NCBI GenBank assembly: GCA_018907035.1
Contig: JACCIC010000137.1
Location: 1,116,001-1,180,000 of the forward strand
Origin: Sycobia sp. Sy_11
Taxonomy: Eukaryota > Arthropoda > Insecta > Hymenoptera > Epichrysomallidae
Length of the DNA stretch: 64,000 bases
Reading direction: 5' to 3'
Shown: in pieces, positions 11,084 through 21,669 of the stretch
Position numbering within the stretch: position 1 is the first letter of the stretch
Layout: each line of letters begins with the position of its first letter
Notes under the pieces: generated by a model
The model's input: the letters and a program-made list of their open reading frames with translations, nothing else
The model's database searches: none
What the model was told of the DNA's origin: nothing
Program-made: the position numbers and the translations under genes

Positions 11084-12839
11084 GTCCTGACCCAAAGATA
11101 GTGAAAGCAGTTCAAGAATTTCCTCGTTTAAAAAATATGAAAAATATGCAACAGTTTCTAGGTGTATCTGGTTACTATCGACGTTTTATCGAAAATTTAT
11201 TAGAATATCAAAACCATCAATCAAGCTGCTAGTAAAACACATACCGTTTGAATACATTGGTAAAGTAGAAGAAGAGTTTCAGACGGTAAAACGAAATCTT
11301 TGCAATGCCCTTTAATTGCAATTTCGAGATCATACAAAACCATTTAATATAACGACAGATGCCTCAGGGTATGCTGTTGGTAACGTTTTATCTGAAGATG
11401 AGATCGGGAAAAATAGGTCTATCGTATATACGTCTAAACTATTACGTAACGTAATTAAAATATGAAGTATATGAAAAAGAAGCTTTAGCCGTCCTATACA
11501 GTATACACGCATTTCGTTCCTATGTGTATGGCAAACAATATACCATAGTAATGGATCATCAACCGTTAGTTTGATTAACTCTGTGGATCTAAATACCTGC
11601 GCACAAAAGTTGCGTTTTTAATTATTCATTTACGACTATTGTTATTGACGGATTCTTGAATAATTTTAAATATGAAATATTAACTTGAATATGTAAGAAT
11701 AAAGGCCCCTAGGCGAGTTTTAGTGAAATGATGCGTTATTTTCTGTCAAAAGAAAAAAACTCAAAGTTCTTTATTTATTATTTGGATATAACTAAGAAAA
11801 GTAATTTATGCGTAAATAAATACATAATTTAATAATAACTGTAAATTCTTATTTTAGGAAAAGGTTTTCTCCTCGATTTTTCCAAATGGTATTTCGTAGA
11901 GTTTTCCCTTTTTCCCCGAATTGTCTGAAACCTGGGCGAATGCGGAAATAAGAATAATATTTTTTGTAAGAAACGAAAGCCGCTCGATTTTTAGTGTTTG
12001 TTTTATGGTGTTTAAGTCATTTAAATTATGTTGTGTTATAAAAAATTTTATTATTATAACATTTTAATAATGTTCAGATTTAGGATTATCAAATGATTGA
12101 TTTATAGTATTTAAGATTTATAGTTATATATCATTGTAAATAACGAGGCCTATGGTGACAAGGATTTCGACGACCTAGCTCGGACTGTCCATGGGTTCGC
12201 CCATGGCCTGAAAGCCATATATGCGGGACGGGTATATTCGAGGCTCGCGACTATTCTTTCCGAATAGATGTGCACGAGAAAATGTGTTAAAAAACACTCG
12301 TGGCCTTGAAGGCTATAAATCTCAACGTAAATGTGTTGTCAAGGTTCTCCGAGTGAAGCCGTGGAGAGCCCGAAGTCGCGCGCCCAAGTATATACATATA
12401 TGGTATACTTTGTTCGAAATCGGCGAAGGACCTTGGTATCCGATGCCCTTTTGATGGGGCGAGAGTTGTATAAAATAATCCATCGAGACTCGAGCGGCAT
12501 TCTTTTCGCGTCAGCTTTCGAACTGTAGACATCGTCGTAATTACGCTCTTAATAAAGTTCTTTGTGTTTTGAATGTATATTTTAACTGTTATTCTCCAAA
12601 CACCTTATCCCAAATCTAGTTCTCCTCTGTTATAACTATACCGTTTTGTATAAGCCGGGAAGGTTCAACGCTAATACCGATGCACTATCACGAAATTCTC
12701 CGGTTAGTTTTGCAACTAATGTAGTGACAATATCTTGTAACGTTTCTATTCTGCTCAGGATAGCTTACGCGGTATTTGTCCAGGATAATTTGAGAGGGGA
12801 GGAAGTATATTTGGAATTGGATGGTGGCTCAGAAAAATA
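11084..12839 (+). mobile_element. Ty3/gypsy pol fragment (RT thumb and RNase H), interrupted by an insertion
   Basis: The left part (11084-11639) reads VQEFPRLKN and QQFLGVSGYYRRFIENLL, the end of gypsy RT. It then gives, with frameshifts, the RNase H pieces TTDASGYAVGNVLSEDEIGK, YEKEALAVLYSIHAFRSYVY and MDHQPLV. The right part (12635-12839) reads YKPGRFNANTDALSRNS, the classical end of gypsy RNase H. Between them lies the 995-bp insertion at 11640-12634; removing it joins the two parts in frame. Other ends of this element were not found. Confidence 0.85.
11640..12634 (+). mobile_element. insertion inside gypsy pol; probable solo LTR, target duplication ACTAT
   Basis: ACTAT at 11635-11639 and 12635-12639 flanks a 995-bp block. 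Taking out the block plus one ACTAT joins LFIYDY to TVLYKPGRF in a single gypsy reading frame, strong evidence for the borders. The block starts TGTTATTGAC and ends CTGTTATA. It has a TATA-like TATAAAA at 12469-12475 and AATAAA at 12551-12556 about 80 bp further on, as expected of an LTR promoter and polyA site. No protein family is recognisable. The ends are not the standard TG..CA, so a non-LTR origin remains possible. Confidence 0.6.
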
Positions 12840-13544
12840 ACTTAATGAACAATTTTTTTATAACAAAAAATATAAATTTATTCAGAAATAAAGAGTCTGC
12901 CCTCAGTCATGGCTCTGCAACAAAAAATATAACAAAACGACTACTTAATTTACTTAATGCAAAACTTAATAAGCTAGATTAAAAATTAATTATAATATAA
13001 TTTATTTGAAAGCGCGCTAGTTTCCGCAATGTTAACAATTAGGCGTTAGTTTCCGCACGAAAGACCCGGTGCTAGTTTCTACGCGGGGAATTGCAACGAT
13101 AGAGGTTGATTTTAATAGGTAAGATTAACGGTTTACTTAATTCCGCTGGTCTTTTGAGGAGCGCCGCGCAACAGAGATCAGGTTAATAATTCGGTCGGGA
13201 CTGTTAATGTCAGGATGTTATCGAGCTCTGGACAGGTTTTAGCTCCGGGAGGAGTTCGTGTGACTCGACTTCGGGGTAGTCGGTTCACCGGGCGAACTGT
13301 CTATTTTGCCTTTTGCAGGCCAATTTATAGCTAAATTGTCGGTGATTTTCGTCACCGCTCGTCTAACATCGGACGAGCCGCCGATTTGTAATAGTAATAT
13401 TAACAATAATAATATTTCTGAGAATAATAAGATTATTAATAATAATAATAATTAATATCAACTGTAATTTTCACAGTTATAATTAACAAGGCAGTCGATT
13501 TACTGCGTACAAATATTGTTTCATATACATACAATAGCGTACAC

Positions 13545-13579
<35 letters not shown>

Positions 13580-14111
13580 CACACACACACATTTGGCGTT
13601 AATAATATTCTATTTTAATTATAAATTAAATACAGCGGGTGAATTCGTTTTAGGACACTAAGTATGTAGAGATTTTGTATTGCGTTCTCTCTCTACACTT
13701 CGGTTTTCGGCGGTTGCGTCGTGTACCTTCTATAATAGTCGTTGCGACCTTTTCCTGCTTTCGGTATGTTTATAGCGTCTATAATATTCGTTTAATTTTA
13801 CATTTGATATATTTTCGCTTAGCATATTATAATTTTGATTATTTCGGACGTTTGTATTACGGAAAGAAATAAATTATTATCATTTAATTTATTTTGTCTG
13901 CTCGCGGTATATTTGTTGTAGTGTGATTTGTATACCGGTCGCGATGAATTTCCGCGGCCATATTTTTGATCACCGTATCTCCCTGCTTTTACGGAAGCAC
14001 GGAGCGTGTGTATTTTACTAGAACATATTGTGCTTCCTAAACTAAAGTGTTTCGTAATTTTTCTAATACTACATTTTTACGATATATAAAAAACTATCAA
14101 ATATTAGCTAC
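12840..14111. other. spacer with possible LTR/UTR-like sequence, no gene recognised
   Basis: 13015-13400 is GC-richer than its surroundings, with repeated phrases (CTAGTTTCCGC near 13017, GTTAGTTTCCGC near 13044) that look like degraded short repeats. 13630-14000 has AATAAA at 13868-13873 and could be an LTR of the adjacent gypsy element, but no matching second copy was found. The small open frame at 13675-13872 has no recognisable features. Confidence 0.35.
13541..13591 (+). repeat. (AC)n microsatellite with one interruption
   Basis: AC repeats with one AAAC interruption at 13562-13565. Confidence 0.9.
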
Positions 14112-14580
14112 CTAGTTCCTTTTTTCACTGCATGTGACGCAGCGTACTTCTCCCGTCACGGGGTCGATGCGCATATGAAACCACCGATTCCCGATTCTTT
14201 CTCAATGACGCACGGCATCCAATCGAAAAAACAGGGTGGCGTCTTCATCGTAAATGAACGCTTGCCAGGGCCGAGCGTCCTCGCGATTTATAATGTTGGT
14301 GCGGTACTCTGGTGCGGGAATCAACGGCATTCCCCGGAATGCCGGGTCACGTGCAGGTGGCAGCAGTGCGGGCGTCGGTGCTATTGGCTCCGGAACCTAG
14401 GCCCCCTAGGACAGTGCAGCTTGCCCCTAACCTGGCAGAGCGCTTTCCTCATCGATCTGCAGCGGCGGTGGTAAGGCCGCAGGGGTTGGATGTTCGCCTG
14501 AGATGGCTTGAGGTCGCCCGACCAGTTGATATTGTGGTGGCCGAGCCGAAGACATCACCAGGCACGGACGTACAGGTATT
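14112..14580 (-). pseudogene. unrecognised decayed ORF, Pro-rich then conserved-looking C-terminus
   Basis: One minus-strand frame gives a Pro-rich segment (PEPIAPTPALLPPARDPAFR), then PWQAFIYDEDATLFFRLDA, RIGNRWFHMRIDPVTGEVRC and CSEKRN, with a stop at 14112-14114. At least four in-frame stops interrupt it. The codon pattern looks like true coding sequence. It lies downstream of the minus-strand gypsy element and could be a third ORF of that element or part of another one. I do not recognise the family. Confidence 0.4.
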
Positions 14581-14901
14581 CGTCATATATTATTTAATTA
14601 TTGCTCGGCGACAAGCAGGTCCCGTTGCGCCCGTGTTAATTGATTGCGAAACATTTTTTGGCGAGAATAATTTAAATAAAGATTCTTTACGCGGTGTGCT
14701 TGCTTTCCTATTTCTCGGAATACTAACTGGTATTTAATTCGGGGTCGTGGGGCCAGATTTATTTTCTACCCTTAAGCTTCTCATGGTTAAATGATTTATT
14801 TACCCCGGAGGGCATTGACTTCTATTAAGTATAATTTTCCTGCCGCAGTGTATTTGTTTACTACGGTTACAATCGGGTGATTTAATAATACGATAGATAG
14901 A

Positions 14902-14904
<3 letters not shown>

Positions 14905-14952
<48 letters not shown>

Positions 14953-14956
14953 TATG
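14905..14956 (+). repeat. (TA)n microsatellite
   Basis: A nearly pure TA run with one CA interruption at the right end. Confidence 0.9.
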
Positions 14957-15302
14957 TCATCGGATTCTACGACGATTTCATTTCATATGTATATACATTT
15001 CGGATATATACATATAGTTTTATAAACATTTAACTTTATTTCATAAATTTTATATTAAACATAAATTTTATTTATCTAAGGTTTGATTCTGAGTCAATAT
15101 TTGTTATTTACGTCAATAACATAAATAGTTCATATAATAAATAGACGTAAACAAATAAAATTTCCGGATTTTTGTGTTCGCATATTAATTTTACATTTAT
15201 TTGAAATTAATTTTATAGCTGCTATAATATTAACAATGAGTCGCGGGCAGGTATTATGTTTTATATATATTATTAATTCTCATACTTTTTTCTCTTACAG
15301 GA

Positions 15303-15860
15303 TTAATCGCTATAGATGTCAGAATCTTCGTATTCTATGGCGCTGTAGTTGCCTTCATCTTCTATCCTTCCGATAGCTCTTTGTTGTTCTCTTCGTTGAA
15401 GACGTCTACGTTCCGTACGTTTGTCCTGTGCTGCTGGACTCCTTATTTTCCATAACAACCTGTAGCCGATGTTGGATATTTCGCTCATACCGAAGATTAT
15501 GTTTACTGGTTGTTCCGATGTTATGGCAAAATTACTAATCTTAACTTTATTTTTAAGGGTGTATTCCACCTCTAAGGTATGCGCGAAGATGATGTTCACG
15601 GGATTAGGTGTATATAGTGGATCCCTGTTCAGATGTACAACTGCCTCTCCATATACCCTACAAGCTCCTCGTCTTGTATCGTCAGTATTCTGACGATTTC
15701 GGCTGATGCGGTAGTTATGAGTGTGCCGGTGTTAACTAGGACATGGAACGTTAGTCCATAGCACTTGATGGCTATGATTATTTCCAGAAATCGTTGGCAG
15801 AGCTCCTGCTCGTCCGGGTGCTGCATTTTATATGAATCCATAGGCCACTGGTCGGGTCTT
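15303..15860 (-). pseudogene. retropepsin-like domain downstream of gypsy integrase
   Basis: Two overlapping frames give one domain. The first half reads LEIIIAIKCYGLTFHVLVNT then GTLITTASAEIVRILTIQDE. After a frameshift near 15630 the second half reads HLNRDPLYTPNPVNII and later SEQPVNIIFGMSEISNIGY. The pattern of hydrophobic strands, LV[N/D]TG[A/T], a strand ending in S-x-x-x-V, and a second hydrophobic IIFGM loop is that of a retroviral-type aspartic protease, with Asn replacing the catalytic Asp. A basic tail (KRTERRRLQRREQQR) and acidic end (IEYEDSDIYSD) follow. The element also has a normal protease before RT, so this would be a second one. The function is unknown. Confidence 0.5.
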
Positions 15861-15879
15861 ATATAGTAATTTCGAGGAG

Positions 15880-17098
15880 GTATGTTATCTAGATTATTAT
15901 ATCTTTCTCTTAGGGCTTTTAGATATATTTGTTTAATAATCTTGTCTTTATTATCTTTCAGGTCAAATATGGCAGGGGATATCTTTTTGCAGATAATAAA
16001 AGGACCCACGTATTTCGGAGCTAGTTTTGCGTTAAACGCTCTAATTTTGTTAGATAGCTCGTAAGATCGTTTATATACTTCATCTCCGATTTCGGGATTC
16101 CATTTTCGGCGTTTCAGGTCATAGTATCGTTTTTGTTTCTGAAAGCCTTTTGCGAGTTGGCTGCGAACGAGTGCAATTACTTCTCGTAATCTTTTTATAC
16201 GGTTTTCGGCGGTAAGGTTATTACTTTGCCCGTATAATTGGAAAAGGGATCCGGGTGCTCTTAACTCACATCCAAAATTTAAGTAAGCAGGTGTAAAACC
16301 TGTTGTTTCGGATGACGCGGTATTATAAACAAATTCTAGCTTATATAAGTGATGGTAAGTGATCCCACGTCTTATGATTTGGTTATATATATTGGGAAAT
16401 CATAGTTTTAATCACTTTATTTGCTCTTTCTACTGGATTACACTGTGGTGTGAAAGGTGATGTTCTTCTATGCTGTATTCCGGCTTTTGTAGTATAGTTG
16501 TAAATTCTTTGGAGATAAATTGTCTCCCATTATCAGAAATATTAATTTTCGGATAGCCAAGACGTAGTGTAATTTGTTGATTTAGGGCGTACGTTATTGT
16601 TTCAGCTGTTGCTTTTCTGAGTGGTTTTAATTCAATCGATTTAGTAAATTTATCTTGCATCACTAATAGCCATATATTTAATTTTGTCGATCTTGGAAGT
16701 GGTTCGATGAGATCTACAGCCACAATGTCCCAAGGCTGTTCAACTAGAGTTGCATATAGTTTACCGGCTGGTGTTTGTTATTGCGATTTGAACTTTTGGA
16801 AGTTCTGGCGATTTCGCATATATTTAACCGTCATACGGAGCACTCCAGGACAGTAATAACTTTTAAATATTTTTATTAGTGTTTTTGTGATTCTCAGGTG
16901 TCCGGCAGTTGGATCGTTGTGTACTTCATTTAGAACTCTATTTTGTTCAGATCTAGGTACACAAAATTTACACTGTAGATTTTCGCTGATATCGTTGAAA
17001 TCTAAGGTGTGTAAAATGTGTTTGTACAGCCGTCCATTTTTTATACAAAAATCTGGATAGTTTTTTATACATTTTTTATACAAAAATCTATTTATCAT
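15880..17098 (-). pseudogene. gypsy integrase: zinc finger, core, C-terminus
   Basis: The zinc-binding region (17098-16790) keeps both His (LNEVHND, TAGHLRI), but the two Cys are Arg and Phe in YMRNRQNFQKF. The core (16723-16400) reads MAVDLIEPLPRS with the first Asp, INISDNGRQFISKEF with the second, and, after a frame change, TPQCNPVERANKV with the Glu, so the DDE triad survives. The C-terminus (about 16390-15880) gives EFVYNTASSETTGFTPAYL, ENRIKRLREVIALVRSQLAK, RRKWNPEIGDEV and GPFIICKKISPAIFDLKDN. At least three frame changes are present. Confidence 0.85.
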
Positions 17099-17103
17099 AT
17101 CAA

Positions 17104-17708
17104 TGTTCTACTTTAATTTCAGTGGCTTCGACTGCTAATGGCTGTCGAGATAGTGTATTGGCTAGTAGATTATCTTTTCCAGGATGGTATTTAACTTCAA
17201 AATCATATTGACTTAATTCAAGTGCCCAGCGAGCTAAACGATCAGACAGATTTTTAATATTATTGAGCCATTTTAATGATTGATGGTCTGTTAATACAAT
17301 AAAGTGATATCCTTCAAGATAATCAAGAAATTTTCACATGCCCCATTTAATTGCTAGGCATTCTATTTCGGTGGCAGATTAATTCTTTTCGACTGGGGTG
17401 AGCGTTCGGCTACCAAATGCGATGACTCTTTCGCTGCTCTCATATGCTTGTGTAAGCGCTGCCCCCAATCCTTCTTTACTTGCATCCGTTTGCAGGATAA
17501 ACTGGCGGCTCCAGACTGGACAGGAAAGGATGGGTGTATTTGTGAGAAGCTGCTTGATTTTCTCAAAAGCATCTTGCTCTGCCTGTCCCCAAATCCACTT
17601 ATCTTTTTTCCTAGTTAAACGGTGTAACAGTGCGGCAACATTTGAGATATCTTTCAGGAATCTTCTATACCATAATATCAGGCCCATAATTCGTTGAATT
17701 TCTTTCAT
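17104..17708 (-). pseudogene. gypsy RT thumb and RNase H
   Basis: The minus-strand frame reads EIQRIMGLILWYRRFLKDIS, then WGQAEQDAFEKIKQLL, LQTDASKEGLGAALTQAYE and RVIAFGSRTL. After stop codons near 17378 and 17328 it continues as [13 protein letters not shown] and [20 protein letters not shown], then NTLSRQPLA. These are the RNase H Asp (TDAS), the TDHQSL motif and the YHPGK-N..(A)LSR closing motif of gypsy elements. Two internal stops make it non-functional. Confidence 0.87.
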
Positions 17709-17711
17709 ATT

Positions 17712-18300
17712 TCATGGTGGCACTAAATTAAGTACGGCAGCCACTTTCTCCGGATCGGTTTGTAGACCTTTTTTATCTACTATGTATTCTAGACATTTTA
17801 GACTTGAACGGGCAAAATGGCACTTATCTGGATTTGGCTTCAGTTTTGCAATTTTTAGGCGGTTGAAAACTTCATTCAATTTTTCCAGATGTTCCTTGAA
17901 TGTAAATGAGACTACTACAATATCATATAGATATGCAGATGCATATGGTGCCATCTCTGGAGCGATTACTCTCTCTAAAAGTCTTTGGAACCTAGCCGGT
18001 ACTGAGTACAGCCCAAACAGCATTACGTAGAATTTAAAAAGACCTTTTCCGCTCACGGTAAAGGCAGTGATAGGACGGCTTTCCGGTATTAATGCAACTT
18101 GCCAATATCCATTTTTTAAATTTAGTGTCGAAAGATATCGTGCTCCTCGTAGTTTATCTAATCTTGCATTAATTTGTGGTAAGGGATAATCGTCTTTCTT
18201 TGCCACTTTATTCACTTTTCTGAAATCCACACAGAATCGAGTCTTTCCGTCTTTCTTTTTTACGATTACTACTGGTGAACTCCACGGTCTGCTGACCGTC
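17712..18300 (-). pseudogene. gypsy reverse transcriptase
   Basis: The minus strand reads SPVVIVKKKDGKTRFCVDFR, then KKDDYPLPQINARLDKL, LSTLNLKNGYWQVAL, FYVMLFGLYSVPARFQRLL and AYLYDIVVVS. Two catalytic residues are changed: Asn instead of Asp in TLNLKNGYWQ, and the YLDD box reads YLYD. The enzyme is therefore inactive even where the frame is open. A stop follows LNLVPP near 17709. Confidence 0.88.
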
Positions 18301-18675
18301 TTATCACGTTTTCAGCCAACATTTTATTAACCTCTTGATTAATAATTTTTTGCATAGCCGGATTTCTCGGTCGCTATTTCTGTTTGATCAGTCCTTTTTC
18401 CTCTAAGACAATTTCGTGCTAGAAGCGGAATAGGACCTTTGATAGTCTTGAATTTATCCCTTTCCGTTTTTAAGAATTTTTATAATTTTTGGTGTTTGAT
18501 TGAATTTACGTCCTGTAGTCCATAAGGCGCTCCAATCGTACATACTTGATGTATCTGGTCGTCTCAAGTTTTGGCTATTTCACGATTATTTAATGTTATA
18601 CGGATCTCGAGTTTTAAGAGCATTCACACCTAAGAGCATAGGATGGCTCAATCCGTTCACCACTAGGAATTTTTG

Positions 18676-18975
18676 TTAAAATCTTATTCCTTGCACATAT
18701 ATCGGTCCATATATATTTTTTCCAAGGTTAATTTCTGAACCGTTTACCAAGACTGCAATACGATTACTAGGCTCACTATGCCATCCGAATTTCATGCAAA
18801 CTTGACTAAGTTCTTCACTTACGTAAGAACTTACAGATCCAGTTTCCAGAAGTGCTGATACTTCGTAATCGCCAATCATCACTCTCACGAAATGTCGGTT
18901 ATCTGTTTCTATTTTTAATTGTGGGTCGGCCGAGCTTGGTTCAATGTAAGCCCAGCATTTCCCCACAGATGACAC
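18676..18975 (-). pseudogene. gypsy protease (retropepsin)
   Basis: An open stretch of 99 codons with RHFVRVMIGDYEVSALLETG then SVSSYVSEELSQV, the retropepsin active-site context. The usual DTG is ETG here. It ends with PIYVQGIRF. It lies directly upstream of RT with about 370 bp of broken frame between. Confidence 0.75.
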
Positions 18976-19100
18976 TCACAATCACTAGTATACACATTAT
19001 CGCGGCCACAATATGAACAAAATTTTTTGGCGATTTATACACTTAAATCGGTCGTGTCCTATTTGTTTGCACTTCCCACAACACTTCGTTCGGTTGTACA
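18960..19100 (-). pseudogene. gypsy gag zinc knuckles
   Basis: The minus-strand reading MYNRTKCCGKCKQIGHDRFK followed by C is a CX2CX4HX4C knuckle. A second, damaged knuckle (FCSYCGRDNVYTSDC, Tyr in place of His) is in another frame. This marks the end of gag, next to the protease. Confidence 0.7.
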
Positions 19101-19139
19101 TAGTAGCTATTTTATTATAGTAACTATTCACTCAAGCTT

Positions 19140-20460
19140 CAGGTTTTTTAGGTTTAACATCTGGTTTGTGCGTCTATAAATTTGATCTAGTTGCAATGCA
19201 GAGAGAATTAAACCAACACAAGTTATACAACCGACTGACAAGGGCTCACCTAAGAAAATGGGACGACAAAAGAAAAACTCGACTCAACAGATATTTCAAA
19301 ATTCTGAAGAGAAACTAGAATCTTCTGACACTTCTCGAAAACACCCTATGCGTAAGGCTATTCAAAATCAACTATAGTACGCTGAATGTGAAGAAGACAT
19401 ATACCACTACACGACGATCTCAAAGAACTTTAAAAAAGTCAATCAACCTCCTCAATAGATTCAACCGAATCGATTCACTCGCTGATCTCTGAAAAGGCCA
19501 ACCTAGGATGTTTCGTTAGCATTGATGTACAACCATGTGACTACGATGCTAAGAAACTAATGGAATATCAAAAGTTGAAGGTTGATTCCATAGAAGTAGG
19601 CGAAGTACACAAAATCGAAAAGTAGAAACTGTAGAAATTTTTTTGCCTTATGTATCCGACAATTACATGCCGTCTCGCTGAGCATAGCCAATAATCTATT
19701 TATAAAAGAGTGACTACCTTAGCATGTCTCCTAGAGAAGACAGGAGAAGATATAATAAGCCTTGCCAAAGACAAGACAATTGAAAAGATTGATTGGACAA
19801 CTGTCCTTGATTAAATCAAGATATTATTCGCGGATTCCCCTGTAAAAGTAATCATCTATACGGATACCCTCAAATATATTCCTCAGGAAAAAATAGATGA
19901 AGTATTTCACGAACTTCACAAACCACCTATAGGAGGACGTAAAGGTGTATCAAAAACGTACAGTAGGATCAAACAGAATTATTATTGGGATAATCTATAG
20001 GACGACATTCGACGAAAAATTCAACAATGTTTGGATTACCAGTTGAAAAAATTAGTGCGTTTAAAGACTAAACAGTCAATGGTGATTCCCGATACACCTG
20101 GAGTACCACTTCAAAAGGTAGCTTTAGATGTACTTGGGCTATTGAAATCAATAAAACATGGCAATAAATACATTTTACCAGTCTAGGATCAATTTTCAAA
20201 ATTTCGCATGGGAATACCCTTGCGAAACACATTGTATACGACCATCGTTGTTGCATTTATTAAAAAATTTATCTGTATATTCGGTACACCAATAGTTATT
20301 GTAACCGACCAGGGAACAACTTTCCTAAGCAGTCTCATAAACAGAGTCGCGAAACAGTTCAAAATCAACTTCGAACTTCTGCTTTTCTTTCCTTCCTTTT
20401 TTAAAGGAAGGAGACTTACTTCCTGCCCACAAAGGTTATATTGAACTTTCAGTAACTAAG
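19140..20460 (+). mobile_element. second Ty3/gypsy remnant: integrase region, plus strand
   Basis: A heavily broken plus-strand pol. Readable pieces are CLLEKTGEDIISLAKDKT (19717), IPQEKIDEVFHELHKPPIGG (19880), VSKTYSRIKQNYYWDNL (19950), LQKVALDVLGLLKSIKHGNK (20110, first catalytic Asp) and IFGTPIVIVTDQGTTFLSSL (20278, second catalytic Asp). The piece 20208-20444 is the longest open frame. The order is that of a gypsy integrase. Its orientation is opposite to the neighbouring element, so it is a separate insertion. Confidence 0.75.
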
Positions 20461-21669
20461 AACAACCAAACATATTTTTTCATACCATGAACACATATAT
20501 TGAAACCATTCGTAACCCTACATTGGCTACAAATTTTCAAATTAGCGAACATTGGTATGGATGGAACTATGATGAAGTTATTAAATGAAGATGTAGTAGA
20601 CAAGCTGGCCGATTCCACTTGAATAAACTATGGAGTAAACTAATCTCTTTTAGAATCACGAATGCACCGTTATTGTTATTATTATCATTATTTAAACCAT
20701 AAAAAATGTAATAAGCAGCATTATCAATAGTTATACACTACATCGCATGTATACATTCTCTATTCATCAGCTTGGAGCCGTTTGGACAGGACTCACTCGC
20801 TTATTGATATCACTCAACACACAGAGTACAGAACAAGAATAAGAGGATCTAGAAGTAGGAATATTAGAAGCCAATCAATAACCAAAATCTCAAACAGGAC
20901 AACCCAAATTCTTCGACAATGGAAATCAAAATAGTTAAGCTTGTTTAAGCATTAGCGATATAATCGCTAAATTTATATCACTGTGACATTTAAATTAACT
21001 TGTGAGGGAATGTTGCGAGACGATTAGCACTTAAGAGTAACATTATTACGTTTTACTTAGAAACTGAGGCAGACGTTTATTTCCGTTTCCCTATATCAAT
21101 GTTTTAACGATACAGGTGTAACATCTGTGTTTAAGTTTAGAAACGAGTTTTGAAAATATTTTCGAATCTCGTTCTAAACGATAGTTTACACGAAGGGCAT
21201 CGTCTCTTTTTTTTGGGAAACTTTCACGCAAGATGCCATATGTATAAAAAAAATGGTCGATGTACTCGCAACACCTGCACACAGTTCGGTCGCTGCACCG
21301 TTTTTTCTTCCGTTTTTCTGTCGAGACGCGTGACAATCAACGCTATGACTAATCAACCTGCCCTGCTCTGAGACTTCCATTATATAAAAACAACAAAGAC
21401 CAAGAAAATGGCACGGATGCTAAACTTTTTGACTTTTCAAAGAAAGATGGCAAAACTTTTTGAGCTTTCTCTTTACAAATGACAAAATCCAGGCCCTTAA
21501 CGTTTTACTTAGATAGGAAACTTACTGTCCGCTGCTGCGCCGGTAGTGAACGTCCCTTGTTTTTCCGACCCTGTGGCAGGAAACATACTGAGGTTTCACC
21601 CCTTTGTTGTGTAATTTATAGTCGCGGATTTCATCCCCACTTGTACGGCCGTTCTATAATTATTCGATA
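20461..21669. other. no gene recognised; possible gypsy LTR start near 21001
   Basis: 20461-21000 may be the 3' end of the gypsy remnant, but no env-like motif was seen. At 21001 TGTGAGGGAATGTTGCGAGA resembles the opening of some gypsy LTRs, yet no second copy is in the window. Short open frames here have no recognisable features. Confidence 0.3.

Larger units (their letters stand above)
15303..19100 (-). mobile_element. Ty3/gypsy retrotransposon, minus strand, degraded
   Basis: Going leftwards on the minus strand the order is gag zinc knuckles (~19090-18960), protease (18975-18676), RT (18300-17712), RNase H (17708-17104), integrase (17098-15880) and an extra downstream domain (15860-15303). 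Protease-RT-RH-IN is the Ty3/gypsy order. No pair of LTRs could be identified on either side. Frameshifts and lost catalytic residues in RT show it is dead. Confidence 0.88.

Noticed and set aside
21001..21500. Gypsy LTR starting TGTGAGGGAATG
   Set aside because: Only one copy, no matching end or target duplication; mentioned only as a possibility.
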